DNA of 13,918 bases from positions 1 to 13,918 of the forward strand of contig JANQMT010000074.1 of the NCBI GenBank assembly GCA_028279945.1, read 5' to 3'. The translations under genes and the position numbers were made by a program. Below the pieces are notes generated by a model that was given only the letters and a program-made list of their open reading frames with translations, had not been told where the DNA came from and searched no databases. Below are positions 8,201 to 13,918 of this stretch, one piece after another. Each line of letters starts with the position of its first letter. Position 1 is the stretch's first letter. Origin of the DNA: JAKSCF01 sp028279945 (GTDB lineage Bacteria > Bacillota > Clostridia > Peptostreptococcales > JAAYPU01).

Positions 8201-8334
8201 ATATTAATAGAAGACTGATGGCATTATATAATGAAAAACTAAAAATTAAGAGCAATCCGAATGAGGGAACAAGAGTAGAATTCATTGTTCCAAAAGAAAA
8301 GGAGGTTTCAAATGCTAAAAACTATAATTGTTGA
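5290..8334 (+). CDS. Membrane hybrid sensor kinase with two kinase cores (7TMR-DISM, HisKA, receiver, LytS-type)
   Basis: The 1014 residues are numbered from ATG 5290, chosen because GAGG at 5277-5280 gives normal spacing; ATG 5275 is in frame but lacks a site. Order: membrane anchor about 11-28; an extracytoplasmic 7TMR-DISMED2-like domain about 40-180 with the typical ALNGEWEYYYDQIL start; about seven membrane helices 195-400 (7TMR-DISM_7TM); HisKA with THELQTPLN (His430); HATPase_c with NIIGNAVKF and EDTGIGI; a receiver about 677-797 with acidic Asp683/684, phospho-acceptor Asp727, Thr757 and Lys779; then a LytS-type His_kinase region with KPHFIYNTL (His818) and a second ATPase domain (IIENAVQHG, DDGIGM, NIGLKNINRRL). 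Both cores look catalytically complete. DISMED2 domains are thought to bind carbohydrates or similar small ligands; the ligand here is unknown. The 3' end overlaps the response-regulator gene, its likely partner. Confidence 0.93.
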   Translation: MQKHITRYYALILAVIGIICIIGSIVLDLQRQTKAASHGVVNYPQEKGEVIALNGEWEYYYDQILYSEDFQKGTYKPSYTQTLGFHGNTHPIKKGMTTYRLRIQLDSQYTNLGLSIPALRVVSQVIINDDIIIKKRQLEANYISAVVPIESKNNTVEVIIHVANRMNIKRGIGQDILFGDYKILSKMQLKQRLMDALIIFSLLVLALVYLSSYLMAIKKDQLYLMIALFCVAFALSNNGYSDRLLFFALPDVFIFISRKIIAAVNYANMIIYACILYQIYRNRLFLLMLKGVTFIFGGYSICILLLPIQLTFHYRWVFTIAGLIIMIFSLGSIAYKLIKKDYGLMSKSSVTILFIALLYSFTYTLSLIGYRNGIFNSLRIAQMSSILFCMIMTIYLANQFNEYCLEIENKKDQLLAMDKLKDEFLMTTTHELQTPLNGIINITESIYKEKLGNINDHQKEHLSLVVNVSKRLALLIEDIKDLSRIKKNDLSLNIKENVEIVSIIRAVTEMLRFTIQHKSLNIINKIDQSKIFVEGDENRIIQIIYNIIGNAVKFTPKGQITIDSIQEKEYILIKVEDTGIGIDDEYHKDLFVSHERIINNYEGMGIGLKLCKSLIEKMGGDIYLGWSELGKGSRFVIRFKKGYEAHNRINDISNHSIENVDDNMKPSIDRKSKNTKHTILVIDDEPSNVYSVQSILKSENIETIVAGNGKEAMDMIACNLLDLIILDIMLPEISGFDLCKEIRKQYNSAEIPIIMVTAKNTIDDVKLGFEAGANDFLTKPFNSDELLARVKTLLQLKEAINMAHTNEKKFLLAQIKPHFIYNTLGSIGVLCRTNSEKANELIDNLSVYLRKVLKESSEKDRISLASELELVEAYLDIEKVRLGERLKIVADIDVNADEMIVPPLILQPIIENAVQHGIASQLKRGKLELMIKEYNDFIHFVVTDDGIGMKKETLENIFESSKLTKNIGLKNINRRLMALYNEKLKIKSNPNEGTRVEFIVPKEKEVSNAKNYNC

Positions 8335-9349
8335 CGATGAACCTTTGATGATTGCTCACCTTAAACATGCATTGTCAACTTTAGAAAACATAGAAATTAT
8401 CGCTGCATATGACAATGCTGTAAAAGCATTGGATGAGATTACGGACATAAACCCGGATGTTATTTTTTTAGATATAAAAATGCCTGAGATAGACGGATTA
8501 AAATTTGCAAACCTTCTTTTAGAAAAGAAAATCAATGCGGAAATCGTTTTTGTTACCGCTTATGATGAGTATGCATTAGAAGCATTTGAGGTGGCTGCTA
8601 TAGATTATCTGCTAAAACCTGTATCCCACAAAAGATTACAAAAAACAATCAATCGGTTAAAAAAGAAAAAAGATACATCTTCTTACAATCAAGGTGTGAC
8701 CATTCAGAGTTTTGGCGAGCTGATTGTTACAGACAAAAGTGGCAATATGATCAATTGGATTTCCAGCAAATCCAAAGAATTGTTTGCGTATTTACTGACT
8801 TATTATGGTAAGTCTATAAATAAAGAGGTCATTATGGAGACCTTATGGCCTGAAATGGAGCATGGTAAAGCTTTGGCAAACCTGAACACCTGTATATACA
8901 GAGTACGAAAAGCCATAGCAAATACAGAAATGAAAGTAGACCATCAAAAAGGAAGCTATATTTTAAATCTGAAAGAGACGGATATCGATATCCATAAATT
9001 TTATCAGTTAACAGAATCTATAGAGGATGATGAAGAATTAGCCGAACGCCTTTTAGAAACCTATAGAAATGGTTTTTTGGCACAAGAGTCCTATTGGTGG
9101 GCCAGTGACATACAAGCACAATACCTGGAAATCTTACTGACTAAGGTAATAAATATATCAAGACAGCTATTAATAAAAAAACAACACAGTCAACCAATAA
9201 AGTTACTCACAACTATCATTCAACTAGAGCCATATTCTGAAGAAGCGTGGCACCTATTAATCAAAGCTTATGAAAAAAAAGGCGACACAATGCAGGCAAA
9301 GGTCTGTAAAAAGCAGTTTAAAAAAATGGTTGAAGAGTTATCGATATAA
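8312..9349 (+). CDS. Response regulator with SARP-like output (receiver, winged helix, BTAD)
   Basis: The 345 residues are numbered from ATG 8312, chosen because AAAGGAGG (8298-8305) sits 6 bases before it; an upstream in-frame TTG at 8285 would place that site inside the gene. Residues 2-118 form a receiver with Asp8/Asp9, phospho-acceptor Asp54 (FLDIKMPEIDG), Thr82 and Lys102. Residues about 130-222 are an OmpR-like winged helix of the SARP type (KSKELFAYLL, VIMETLWP, NLNTCIYRVRKAI). Residues about 225-345 are a bacterial transcriptional activation domain made of TPR-like helices (AWHLLIKAYEKKGD). It should bind DNA and activate transcription when phosphorylated. It overlaps the kinase gene by 23 bp, which implies translational coupling and a one-to-one pair. 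Targets are unknown; the SLH gene downstream is one candidate. Confidence 0.93.
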   Translation: MLKTIIVDDEPLMIAHLKHALSTLENIEIIAAYDNAVKALDEITDINPDVIFLDIKMPEIDGLKFANLLLEKKINAEIVFVTAYDEYALEAFEVAAIDYLLKPVSHKRLQKTINRLKKKKDTSSYNQGVTIQSFGELIVTDKSGNMINWISSKSKELFAYLLTYYGKSINKEVIMETLWPEMEHGKALANLNTCIYRVRKAIANTEMKVDHQKGSYILNLKETDIDIHKFYQLTESIEDDEELAERLLETYRNGFLAQESYWWASDIQAQYLEILLTKVINISRQLLIKKQHSQPIKLLTTIIQLEPYSEEAWHLLIKAYEKKGDTMQAKVCKKQFKKMVEELSI

Positions 9350-9367
9350 CAATTATAGTTGTTTTAG
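9348..9367 (+). terminator. Weak terminator-like hairpin at the regulator stop codon
   Basis: AACAA (9348-9352) pairs with TTGTT (9359-9363) around a 6-base loop, and a short T run follows. The stem is short and AT-rich, so it may be only a partial terminator for the kinase-regulator operon. Confidence 0.25.
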
Positions 9368-9371
9368 AACT

Positions 9372-9394
9372 AACTCTATTTTACAGATAGAGTT
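9372..9394 (+). repeat. Left copy of a 23-bp flanking repeat
   Basis: This 23-bp segment recurs at 9735-9757 in the same orientation with two differences; the last 14 bases (TTACAGATAGAGTT) are identical. It is itself a hairpin: AACTCTAT and ATAGAGTT form a perfect 8-bp stem with a 7-base loop. Because it is nearly palindromic, it reads as both a direct and an inverted terminal repeat of the palindromic element. Confidence 0.75.
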
Positions 9395-9532
9395 GAGGTT
9401 GTCGAAAAATGAATACAGGCGTATAAATATTTGTTAATGCATTCATTTGGAGAAAATTTGATGGCATATGCGCTATAAAAATCTAACCGCAAACAATCGC
9501 CGTCCATGGCTTAAGTTTGCTAACAGGCGGAA

Positions 9533-9597
9533 AAACTCTTAACCAATCAGAGATTGGAGAGTTTACGCATGAGACCTGCTACGTAATCAGAGATTAC
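9533..9597 (+). ncRNA. Twin hairpins in the core of the palindromic element
   Basis: Two hairpins share the 11-base core AATCAGAGATT (9545-9555 and 9585-9595) and the same AGA loop. The first is CCAATC/GATTGG inside an outer 7-bp stem AAACTCT (9533-9539) with AGAGTTT (9558-9564). The second is GTAATC/GATTAC (9583-9597). The outer pairs differ between the copies but stay complementary (CC/GG against GT/AC), a covariation-like pattern. Nearby, GCAAAC (9489-9494) pairs with GTTTGC (9515-9520), and AACAGG (9522-9527) with CCTGTT (9615-9620). This suggests a folded transcript, but transcription is not shown. Confidence 0.35.
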
Positions 9598-9734
9598 TGC
9601 TAGGGCTTCAACGTCCTGTTTGTTCACGATTTTTATAGCGCATTTGCCACCTAAATTTTCTGACCAAATGAACACAAAAAAACGAATATTCATACACCTG
9701 TATTCATTTTTCTAGTGCCTTTTTCTATAAGTTG

Positions 9735-9765
9735 AACGCTATCTTACAGATAGAGTTATTTTTTT
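9735..9765 (+). terminator. Right copy of the flanking repeat followed by a T-tract
   Basis: The right repeat copy (9735-9757) forms an 8-bp stem with one mismatch and is followed by A and seven T (9759-9765), so it has the shape of an intrinsic terminator. The left copy lacks a T-tract. It may terminate transcripts crossing the palindromic element. Confidence 0.35.
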
Positions 9766-9833
9766 GACGAAAATTATGTCATATTAAATCAAATATTAGA
9801 TTATTTTGTCAGTGTTTTGTTAGTGGTGTGACC

Positions 9834-9839
9834 TATAAT
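9834..9839 (+). promoter_or_regulatory. Candidate -10 box of the SLH gene
   Basis: A perfect TATAAT lies 128 bp before the SLH start codon. Possible -35 hexamers are badly spaced: TTGTCA at 9806-9811 is 22 bases away and TTGTTA at 9817-9822 is 11. An activator such as the SARP-like regulator could compensate for the weak -35, but that is inference. The leader 9840-9966 holds the two-codon mini-ORF and no recognised riboswitch. Confidence 0.35.
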
Positions 9840-9885
9840 AATGAATCAAAGAAAAGCGTGATGAGATTATTTTTTTAGTACAAAA

Positions 9886-9905
9886 GGGGGCAGCCGATGA
9901 GATAA
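9886..9905 (+). other. Two-codon mini-ORF behind a strong Shine-Dalgarno in the SLH leader
   Basis: GGGGG (9886-9890) is followed six bases later by ATG AGA TAA (9897-9905), a start codon with ideal spacing and only one sense codon after it. A second tiny frame, ATG 9912 to TAA 9938 (8 codons), lies before the real SLH start at 9967. Whether either is translated is unknown; this may be a leader control element or chance. Confidence 0.3.
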
Positions 9906-9966
9906 AAAATTATGATTAAAATGAATGAAGAAAGATAAAAAATCTGCTACAGGAGGTTATGAGGTT

Positions 9967-12900
9967 ATGAACAAGAAAAAAATACTATTCATTATGATAC
10001 TGTGCATGGTAATTATTATTATTGGCACTAATGCAGTCTACGGAATAACGGAGCAATATACAGTAGATGCAGATATCATTCATATTGAAGATAGAGATGG
10101 AAATGTTACAATCAAGAGCCATGATACGGCTGCAGGAAATCCGGTTTTAATGGTTGGTGATCCAGGGTTTAACACACAAAGAAATGCAAAAGGCGCTTTA
10201 AAATTTGATTTAAGCTCTGTAAGCGAGACAGCAATTAAACGTGCCACACTCAAAGTTTTCACAGCGTGGCCAGGTGATGGACTTCCTAATATTAACGTGT
10301 ATCCATGTAGTGATGACACGTGGGATGATACATCTACTATTTTTCCATTAGCAGGTACAAAGCTTGAGGAAAAAATAGATTCTACAGATATTAATGTGAA
10401 TAATTGGACGACTTATGATATTACTGATTACGTAAAAAGTGAGTTTGCAGGCGATAAGATAGTTAGTATCATACTTGCTCCGGAAAGCTATGCATTTAAG
10501 GATTATATTTGTTTTTATGCAAAGGAATACTTCTTTGATAAAAGACCCACGCTAGAGGTAGAATACCTAGATTTAATACCACCTACAGCATCCTTCAATC
10601 CAGCAGATGGCGCAATGGACATCAGTACAGATACCAATATCACCATCACTTTCAATGAAGCTGTAAGAAACATCAATGATAGTGAATTAACCAATGATAA
10701 TATCGATGCATTGATTACTTTAAAAGAGACAGATGATACTGGCAATCCCATAAGCTTTGATGCAACCATAAACGCAGAAAAAACGGTTATTACCATCGAT
10801 CCAGTTACAGATTTAAATTATGATCAGGATTATTATGTGGCAATAGGTGAAACCGTAGAAGATGCATCGGATAATGCTATTACTTTTACATCAGCCACTT
10901 TTACTACCAAACCAGTCTATACCGTAACGTATAACGGCAATACAAATGATGGTGGAACTGTACCGACAGATGGCAATGATTATCTAGAAAGTACAACTGT
11001 AACGGTACTGGATGCAGGAACTTTAACCAAGGCAGGCTATGCCTTTTCAGGATGGAATACTTTAGCTAATGGAACAGGAGTAAGCTATCTAAGTGGTGAT
11101 ACGTTTACAATGGGGAGCAGTAATGTGACCTTGTATGCCCAGTGGACAGCCCTGCCCACCTATTCAGTTACTTATGAAGGGAATGGCAGTGATGGGGGAA
11201 TTGCACCAACAGATGGTAATGACTATTTGGAAAGTACAACTGTAACGGTACTGGGTGCAAATACCTTAACCCGAACAGGCTATGCATTTACAGGATGGAA
11301 CACAAAAGCGGATGGAAGCGGAACAAACTACATAAGCGGTGATACGTTTACAATAGGAAGCAGTAATGAGACCTTATATGCCCAGTGGACAGCCTTACCC
11401 ACCTATTCAGTTACTTATGAAGGGAATGGCAGTGATGGAGGAAGTGCACCAACAGATGGTAATGATTATTTGGAAAGTACAACTGTAACGGTACTGGATG
11501 CAGGAACCTTAAGCAGAACAGGTTATGCCTTTTCAGGATGGAATACTTTAGCCAATGGAGCAGGAGTAAGCTATGCAAGTGGTGATACGTTTACAGTGGG
11601 AAGCAGTAATGTGACCCTGTATGCCCAGTGGACAGTAAATATGCATCGTATACAGATAGAAAATAGTGGGGATGTTGGTATAGAAGATATCTTGAGGCTT
11701 CATGGCACAGATATTAATGACGAAGATATTAATATCTCTAAAGCGGGGCATACTTTAGAAGGATATTATACAGAAGAGACATTTGAAAATAAAATTGCAT
11801 TTCCATACACGATTATTGAAGACATAATCTTATATGCAAAGTGGACTCCAAATAAATATACTATCACATTTGAAGCGAATGGAGGAAGTTCTGTATCAAG
11901 CATTACTGAAGACTACAATACAACCATACAAGCACAGCCAATAACTGCTAAAGATGATTATGTTTTTGAAGGATGGTATACCGATCAAACCCTTATTTAT
12001 AAAACATTTTTTCCATATACTATTATGAAAGATACGATTTTATATGCCAAATGGATAGAAAATCCTACCAATATATTCTTTGACTCGATTCAAAACAACA
12101 GTGTTATTAATATTAGTCATTTAATCAATAATATTTTTACTTTATCAGGTCGAATTACACCCCCAAGCATTAAAGATTTGACAATAGATTTTGGACCTGG
12201 AATAGTTAAAGATTTAGATAATGGTATAGTATATGACGATGAAACAGGGCAATGGACCATAGAATATGATAGACAAGAGATGATTGATAACATTGCACGT
12301 ACTGACCAAGCCATTACAATTGTGGTAACAGATATAGAGGATAGAGTAAGGACACATACAGCTATTGAATTGACCATGGACTTTGAGGGACCGGAGGTTT
12401 CAGGTGTTATCCATCAAAATACTTATTCAAGGGGCACAATATTGCAGCCAACTTTTGGTGCAAACGATACAGCAACTTTAAACGGTATACCTTATCAATC
12501 CGGAACAGAGATCAGCGGTTCTGGAAATTACGAATTGATTGTAACAGATGAAGCCGGTAATTCAGAAACGTTTCATTTTACAATAAGAAGCAAATCGTCC
12601 AGCAGTAAATCTAAGATTTCTAAAACTGTTGATGCTGAAGTAACCGTAAATGGTCAATCGAAAGTGGCAGGAAAGATAGAGACATCTCAAAATGAAACAA
12701 AAGCAACAATCAAATTAGATGAATCATTAATTAATGAAATACTGAAGAAAGAAAAGAAAGACCCAACCATACAATTACCAGTGGTTGAAAAAGCAGAAAC
12801 TGTAGTAGGCAGCCTAAATGGAAAAATGATTAAGGATATGGAAGCTCAAGAAGCTGTTTTAAAATTAAATACAAAAGAAGCTTCGTATACACTTCCAACA

Positions 12901-13872
12901 ACACAAATTCAAATTGAGGATGTATCGAGGCAATTTGGAGAAGAGATAGAATTAAAAGCCATTGACGTAAAAGTAGAAATTGGAAAAACGCCTTCTAGTA
13001 TGGTAAAAGTAGTACAAAATACAGCTGAAGCAAATACTTTCTCTTTAGTAGTACCTCCGGTAGACTTTAAAATCAGCTGTACTTATAAAAATAAAACGGT
13101 CAATGTTAATAAATTTAATGCATACGTGGAAAGAACCATTACTATACCGGAAAATGTTGACGCCAGTAAAATTACAACAGGACTAATTGTATACCCAGAT
13201 GGAACAACTTGTCATGTACCGACACAAATTATAAAAATAGACGGCAAATATTATGCAAGGATTAACAGTTTGACCAATAGTACTTATTCAGTTATCTGGA
13301 ATCCAAAGGATTATGTAGATGTTAAAGGACACTGGGGAGAAGCAATTTGCAATGAAATGGGTTCAAGAATGATTGTTGAAGAAGAGTCGGACACTATTTT
13401 TAAACCAGATGAACAAGTTAATCGAGTATTCTTCACTCAGACCGTAGTCAGAGCATTAGGACTGGGAGAAAAAGGAAGGGAAGCAAGTTTCAATGATATT
13501 AATACAAACCAATCCTATTTTGGAGCAATAGCAATAGGCCTGGAATATGGTATTATCAATGGATACGAAGACAATACCTTTAGACCACAAAAAAACGTAA
13601 CTCGAGAAGAAGCGGCAGCCTTAGTAGTAAGAGCCATGAAGACAGCAGGTCTAAAAATTGATTATTCAGAAGAAGAGCTGCAGCAGGAGTTGGAAAAATT
13701 TGCCGATAAAGAAAAAATTGGAAAGTGGGCTGAAGAATATGTTGCCATTTGTGCAAAGAATGGTATGATTATTGGTAATCAAAAGGGAGAATTTATGCCT
13801 AAAGAGACTATGACCAAGGTACAATTGGCAGCAATTATGCAGAGGATGCTTGAAAGAGCTGAACTGATATAA
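9967..13872 (+). CDS. Secreted SLH-anchored surface protein with DNRLRE, Ig-like and Listeria-Bacteroides repeats
   Basis: The 1301 residues are numbered from ATG 9967, chosen because AGGAGG (9951-9956) precedes it and the protein then opens with a classic signal peptide (MNKKK, a hydrophobic core to about residue 20, cleavage near 26). An upstream in-frame ATG at 9925 has no site. Order: DNRLRE/CBM96-like domain about 31-201 (ALKFDLSS, RATLKVF, WTTYDITDYVKS, PTLEVEY); an SbsA Ig-like domain about 204-315 (PPTASFNPADGAMDISTDTN); three near-identical 81-residue InlB B-type repeats (316-558), each ending LYAQW; two diverged repeats (559-628 and 629-698) ending YAKW; an Ig-like region and a serine-rich linker (SKSSSSKSK, near residue 880); a beta-rich pre-SLH region; three SLH domains about 1118-1301 (GHWGEAI, AIGLEYGIINGYEDNTFRPQKNVTREEAA). 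SLH domains bind pyruvylated secondary wall polymer, so it is displayed on the cell surface, probably for adhesion or polysaccharide binding. No catalytic domain is seen. Confidence 0.94.
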   Translation: MNKKKILFIMILCMVIIIIGTNAVYGITEQYTVDADIIHIEDRDGNVTIKSHDTAAGNPVLMVGDPGFNTQRNAKGALKFDLSSVSETAIKRATLKVFTAWPGDGLPNINVYPCSDDTWDDTSTIFPLAGTKLEEKIDSTDINVNNWTTYDITDYVKSEFAGDKIVSIILAPESYAFKDYICFYAKEYFFDKRPTLEVEYLDLIPPTASFNPADGAMDISTDTNITITFNEAVRNINDSELTNDNIDALITLKETDDTGNPISFDATINAEKTVITIDPVTDLNYDQDYYVAIGETVEDASDNAITFTSATFTTKPVYTVTYNGNTNDGGTVPTDGNDYLESTTVTVLDAGTLTKAGYAFSGWNTLANGTGVSYLSGDTFTMGSSNVTLYAQWTALPTYSVTYEGNGSDGGIAPTDGNDYLESTTVTVLGANTLTRTGYAFTGWNTKADGSGTNYISGDTFTIGSSNETLYAQWTALPTYSVTYEGNGSDGGSAPTDGNDYLESTTVTVLDAGTLSRTGYAFSGWNTLANGAGVSYASGDTFTVGSSNVTLYAQWTVNMHRIQIENSGDVGIEDILRLHGTDINDEDINISKAGHTLEGYYTEETFENKIAFPYTIIEDIILYAKWTPNKYTITFEANGGSSVSSITEDYNTTIQAQPITAKDDYVFEGWYTDQTLIYKTFFPYTIMKDTILYAKWIENPTNIFFDSIQNNSVINISHLINNIFTLSGRITPPSIKDLTIDFGPGIVKDLDNGIVYDDETGQWTIEYDRQEMIDNIARTDQAITIVVTDIEDRVRTHTAIELTMDFEGPEVSGVIHQNTYSRGTILQPTFGANDTATLNGIPYQSGTEISGSGNYELIVTDEAGNSETFHFTIRSKSSSSKSKISKTVDAEVTVNGQSKVAGKIETSQNETKATIKLDESLINEILKKEKKDPTIQLPVVEKAETVVGSLNGKMIKDMEAQEAVLKLNTKEASYTLPTTQIQIEDVSRQFGEEIELKAIDVKVEIGKTPSSMVKVVQNTAEANTFSLVVPPVDFKISCTYKNKTVNVNKFNAYVERTITIPENVDASKITTGLIVYPDGTTCHVPTQIIKIDGKYYARINSLTNSTYSVIWNPKDYVDVKGHWGEAICNEMGSRMIVEEESDTIFKPDEQVNRVFFTQTVVRALGLGEKGREASFNDINTNQSYFGAIAIGLEYGIINGYEDNTFRPQKNVTREEAAALVVRAMKTAGLKIDYSEEELQQELEKFADKEKIGKWAEEYVAICAKNGMIIGNQKGEFMPKETMTKVQLAAIMQRMLERAELI
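10912..11640 (+). repeat. Three tandem 243-bp repeats inside the SLH gene
   Basis: Units run 10912-11154, 11155-11397 and 11398-11640, exactly 81 codons each, and stay in frame. Units 2 and 3 are almost identical over their first ~110 bases, while units 1 and 3 are more alike in their second half. Each encodes one InlB B-type (Flg_new) repeat with GYAFxGWNT and LYAQW motifs. Their DNA identity would permit recombination that changes the copy number in steps of 81 residues. Confidence 0.92.
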
Positions 13873-13882
13873 ATAAAAATTG

Positions 13883-13902
13883 ATATATAAGAAATTATAT
13901 AT
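13883..13902 (+). other. AT-only hairpin after the SLH gene
   Basis: ATATATAA (13883-13890) pairs perfectly with TTATATAT (13895-13902) around a GAAA tetraloop, 10 bp after the stop codon. The stem is only A and T and no T-tract follows before the window ends, so calling it a terminator is doubtful. Confidence 0.25.
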
Positions 13903-13918
13903 TATGATTTAAAGAAGT

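Larger units (their letters stand above)
9371..9758. mobile_element. ~388-bp palindromic element, MITE-like, bounded by TA
   Basis: The whole stretch is a long imperfect palindrome without an ORF. The ends TAACTCTAT (9371-9379) and ATAGAGTTA (9750-9758) are perfect inverted repeats, and each outermost TA could be a target duplication of the kind made by IS630/Tc1-type transposition. Inside, 9404-9433 pairs with 9683-9712 (30 bp with three imperfect positions; the outer 16 are perfect). 9442-9459 pairs with 9653-9672 apart from a two-base bulge, and 9463-9483 pairs with 9628-9648 with one mismatch. The core 9484-9627 holds smaller hairpins. No transposase is encoded, so it would be non-autonomous. 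The alternative is a large structured RNA; the two ideas are not exclusive. Either way the arm pairing is clear in the sequence. Confidence 0.6.

Noticed and set aside
9484..9627. CRISPR array or group I/II intron in the palindromic region
   Set aside because: There are no regularly spaced repeats, and no intron core motif or intron-encoded protein is recognisable.
9841..9905. Possible cyclic di-GMP riboswitch in the SLH leader
   Set aside because: A GGGGGCAGCCGATG stretch looked suggestive, but the conserved GGCAAACC and GACGCAAAGCC segments of class I are missing and no pairing supports it.

Overview
The window is AT-rich DNA from a low-GC Gram-positive anaerobe, most likely a member of the Clostridia. 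The pointers are strong G-rich Shine-Dalgarno sites, an AbrB-type regulator, a cobalamin-dependent ethanolamine ammonia-lyase, PAS-rich sensor kinases with a clostridial-type tail, and a large S-layer-homology (SLH) surface protein. Genus cannot be fixed from the sequence. All convincing genes are on the + strand; I found no convincing minus-strand gene.

Layout. (1) 2-2023: 3' part of a cytosolic-looking triple-PAS histidine kinase that enters from the left edge. (2) 2206-2451: a small AbrB/SpoVT-like DNA-binding protein with a four-cysteine C-terminal knuckle, preceded by two overlapping palindromes and followed by a clear intrinsic terminator. (3) 2618-4961: a compact eutBC operon (both subunits of ethanolamine ammonia-lyase) with its own extended -10 promoter. 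The reactivase gene eutA is absent, but a 19-codon mini-ORF just before eutB looks like the last codons of eutA. (4) 4962-5289: intergenic, with a three-tier nested hairpin and AT-rich repeats. (5) 5290-9349: a two-gene signalling operon. It encodes a membrane hybrid kinase with two different kinase cores (HisKA type and LytS type) around a receiver, and an overlapping response regulator with a SARP-like output (receiver, winged helix, BTAD). (6) 9350-9966: a long non-coding gap dominated by a ~388 bp imperfect palindrome bounded by TA dinucleotides. It is either a MITE-like element or a large structured RNA. (7) 9967-13872: a 1301-residue secreted SLH protein with an N-terminal DNRLRE/CBM96-like domain, an Ig-like SbsA domain, five Listeria-Bacteroides-type repeats (three nearly identical at DNA level) and three C-terminal SLH domains.

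How the parts may work together. EutBC splits ethanolamine to acetaldehyde and ammonia; nothing for a microcompartment or downstream aldehyde handling is in view, so the rest of the pathway would have to lie elsewhere. The hybrid kinase has a carbohydrate-type ligand-binding ectodomain and the last gene encodes a wall-anchored protein with a carbohydrate-binding-like domain. The SARP-type regulator could therefore control the surface protein, but this rests on proximity only. The best candidates for something undescribed are the palindromic element at 9371-9758, the eutA-tail mini-ORF at 2662-2721 and the nested hairpin at 5024-5096.
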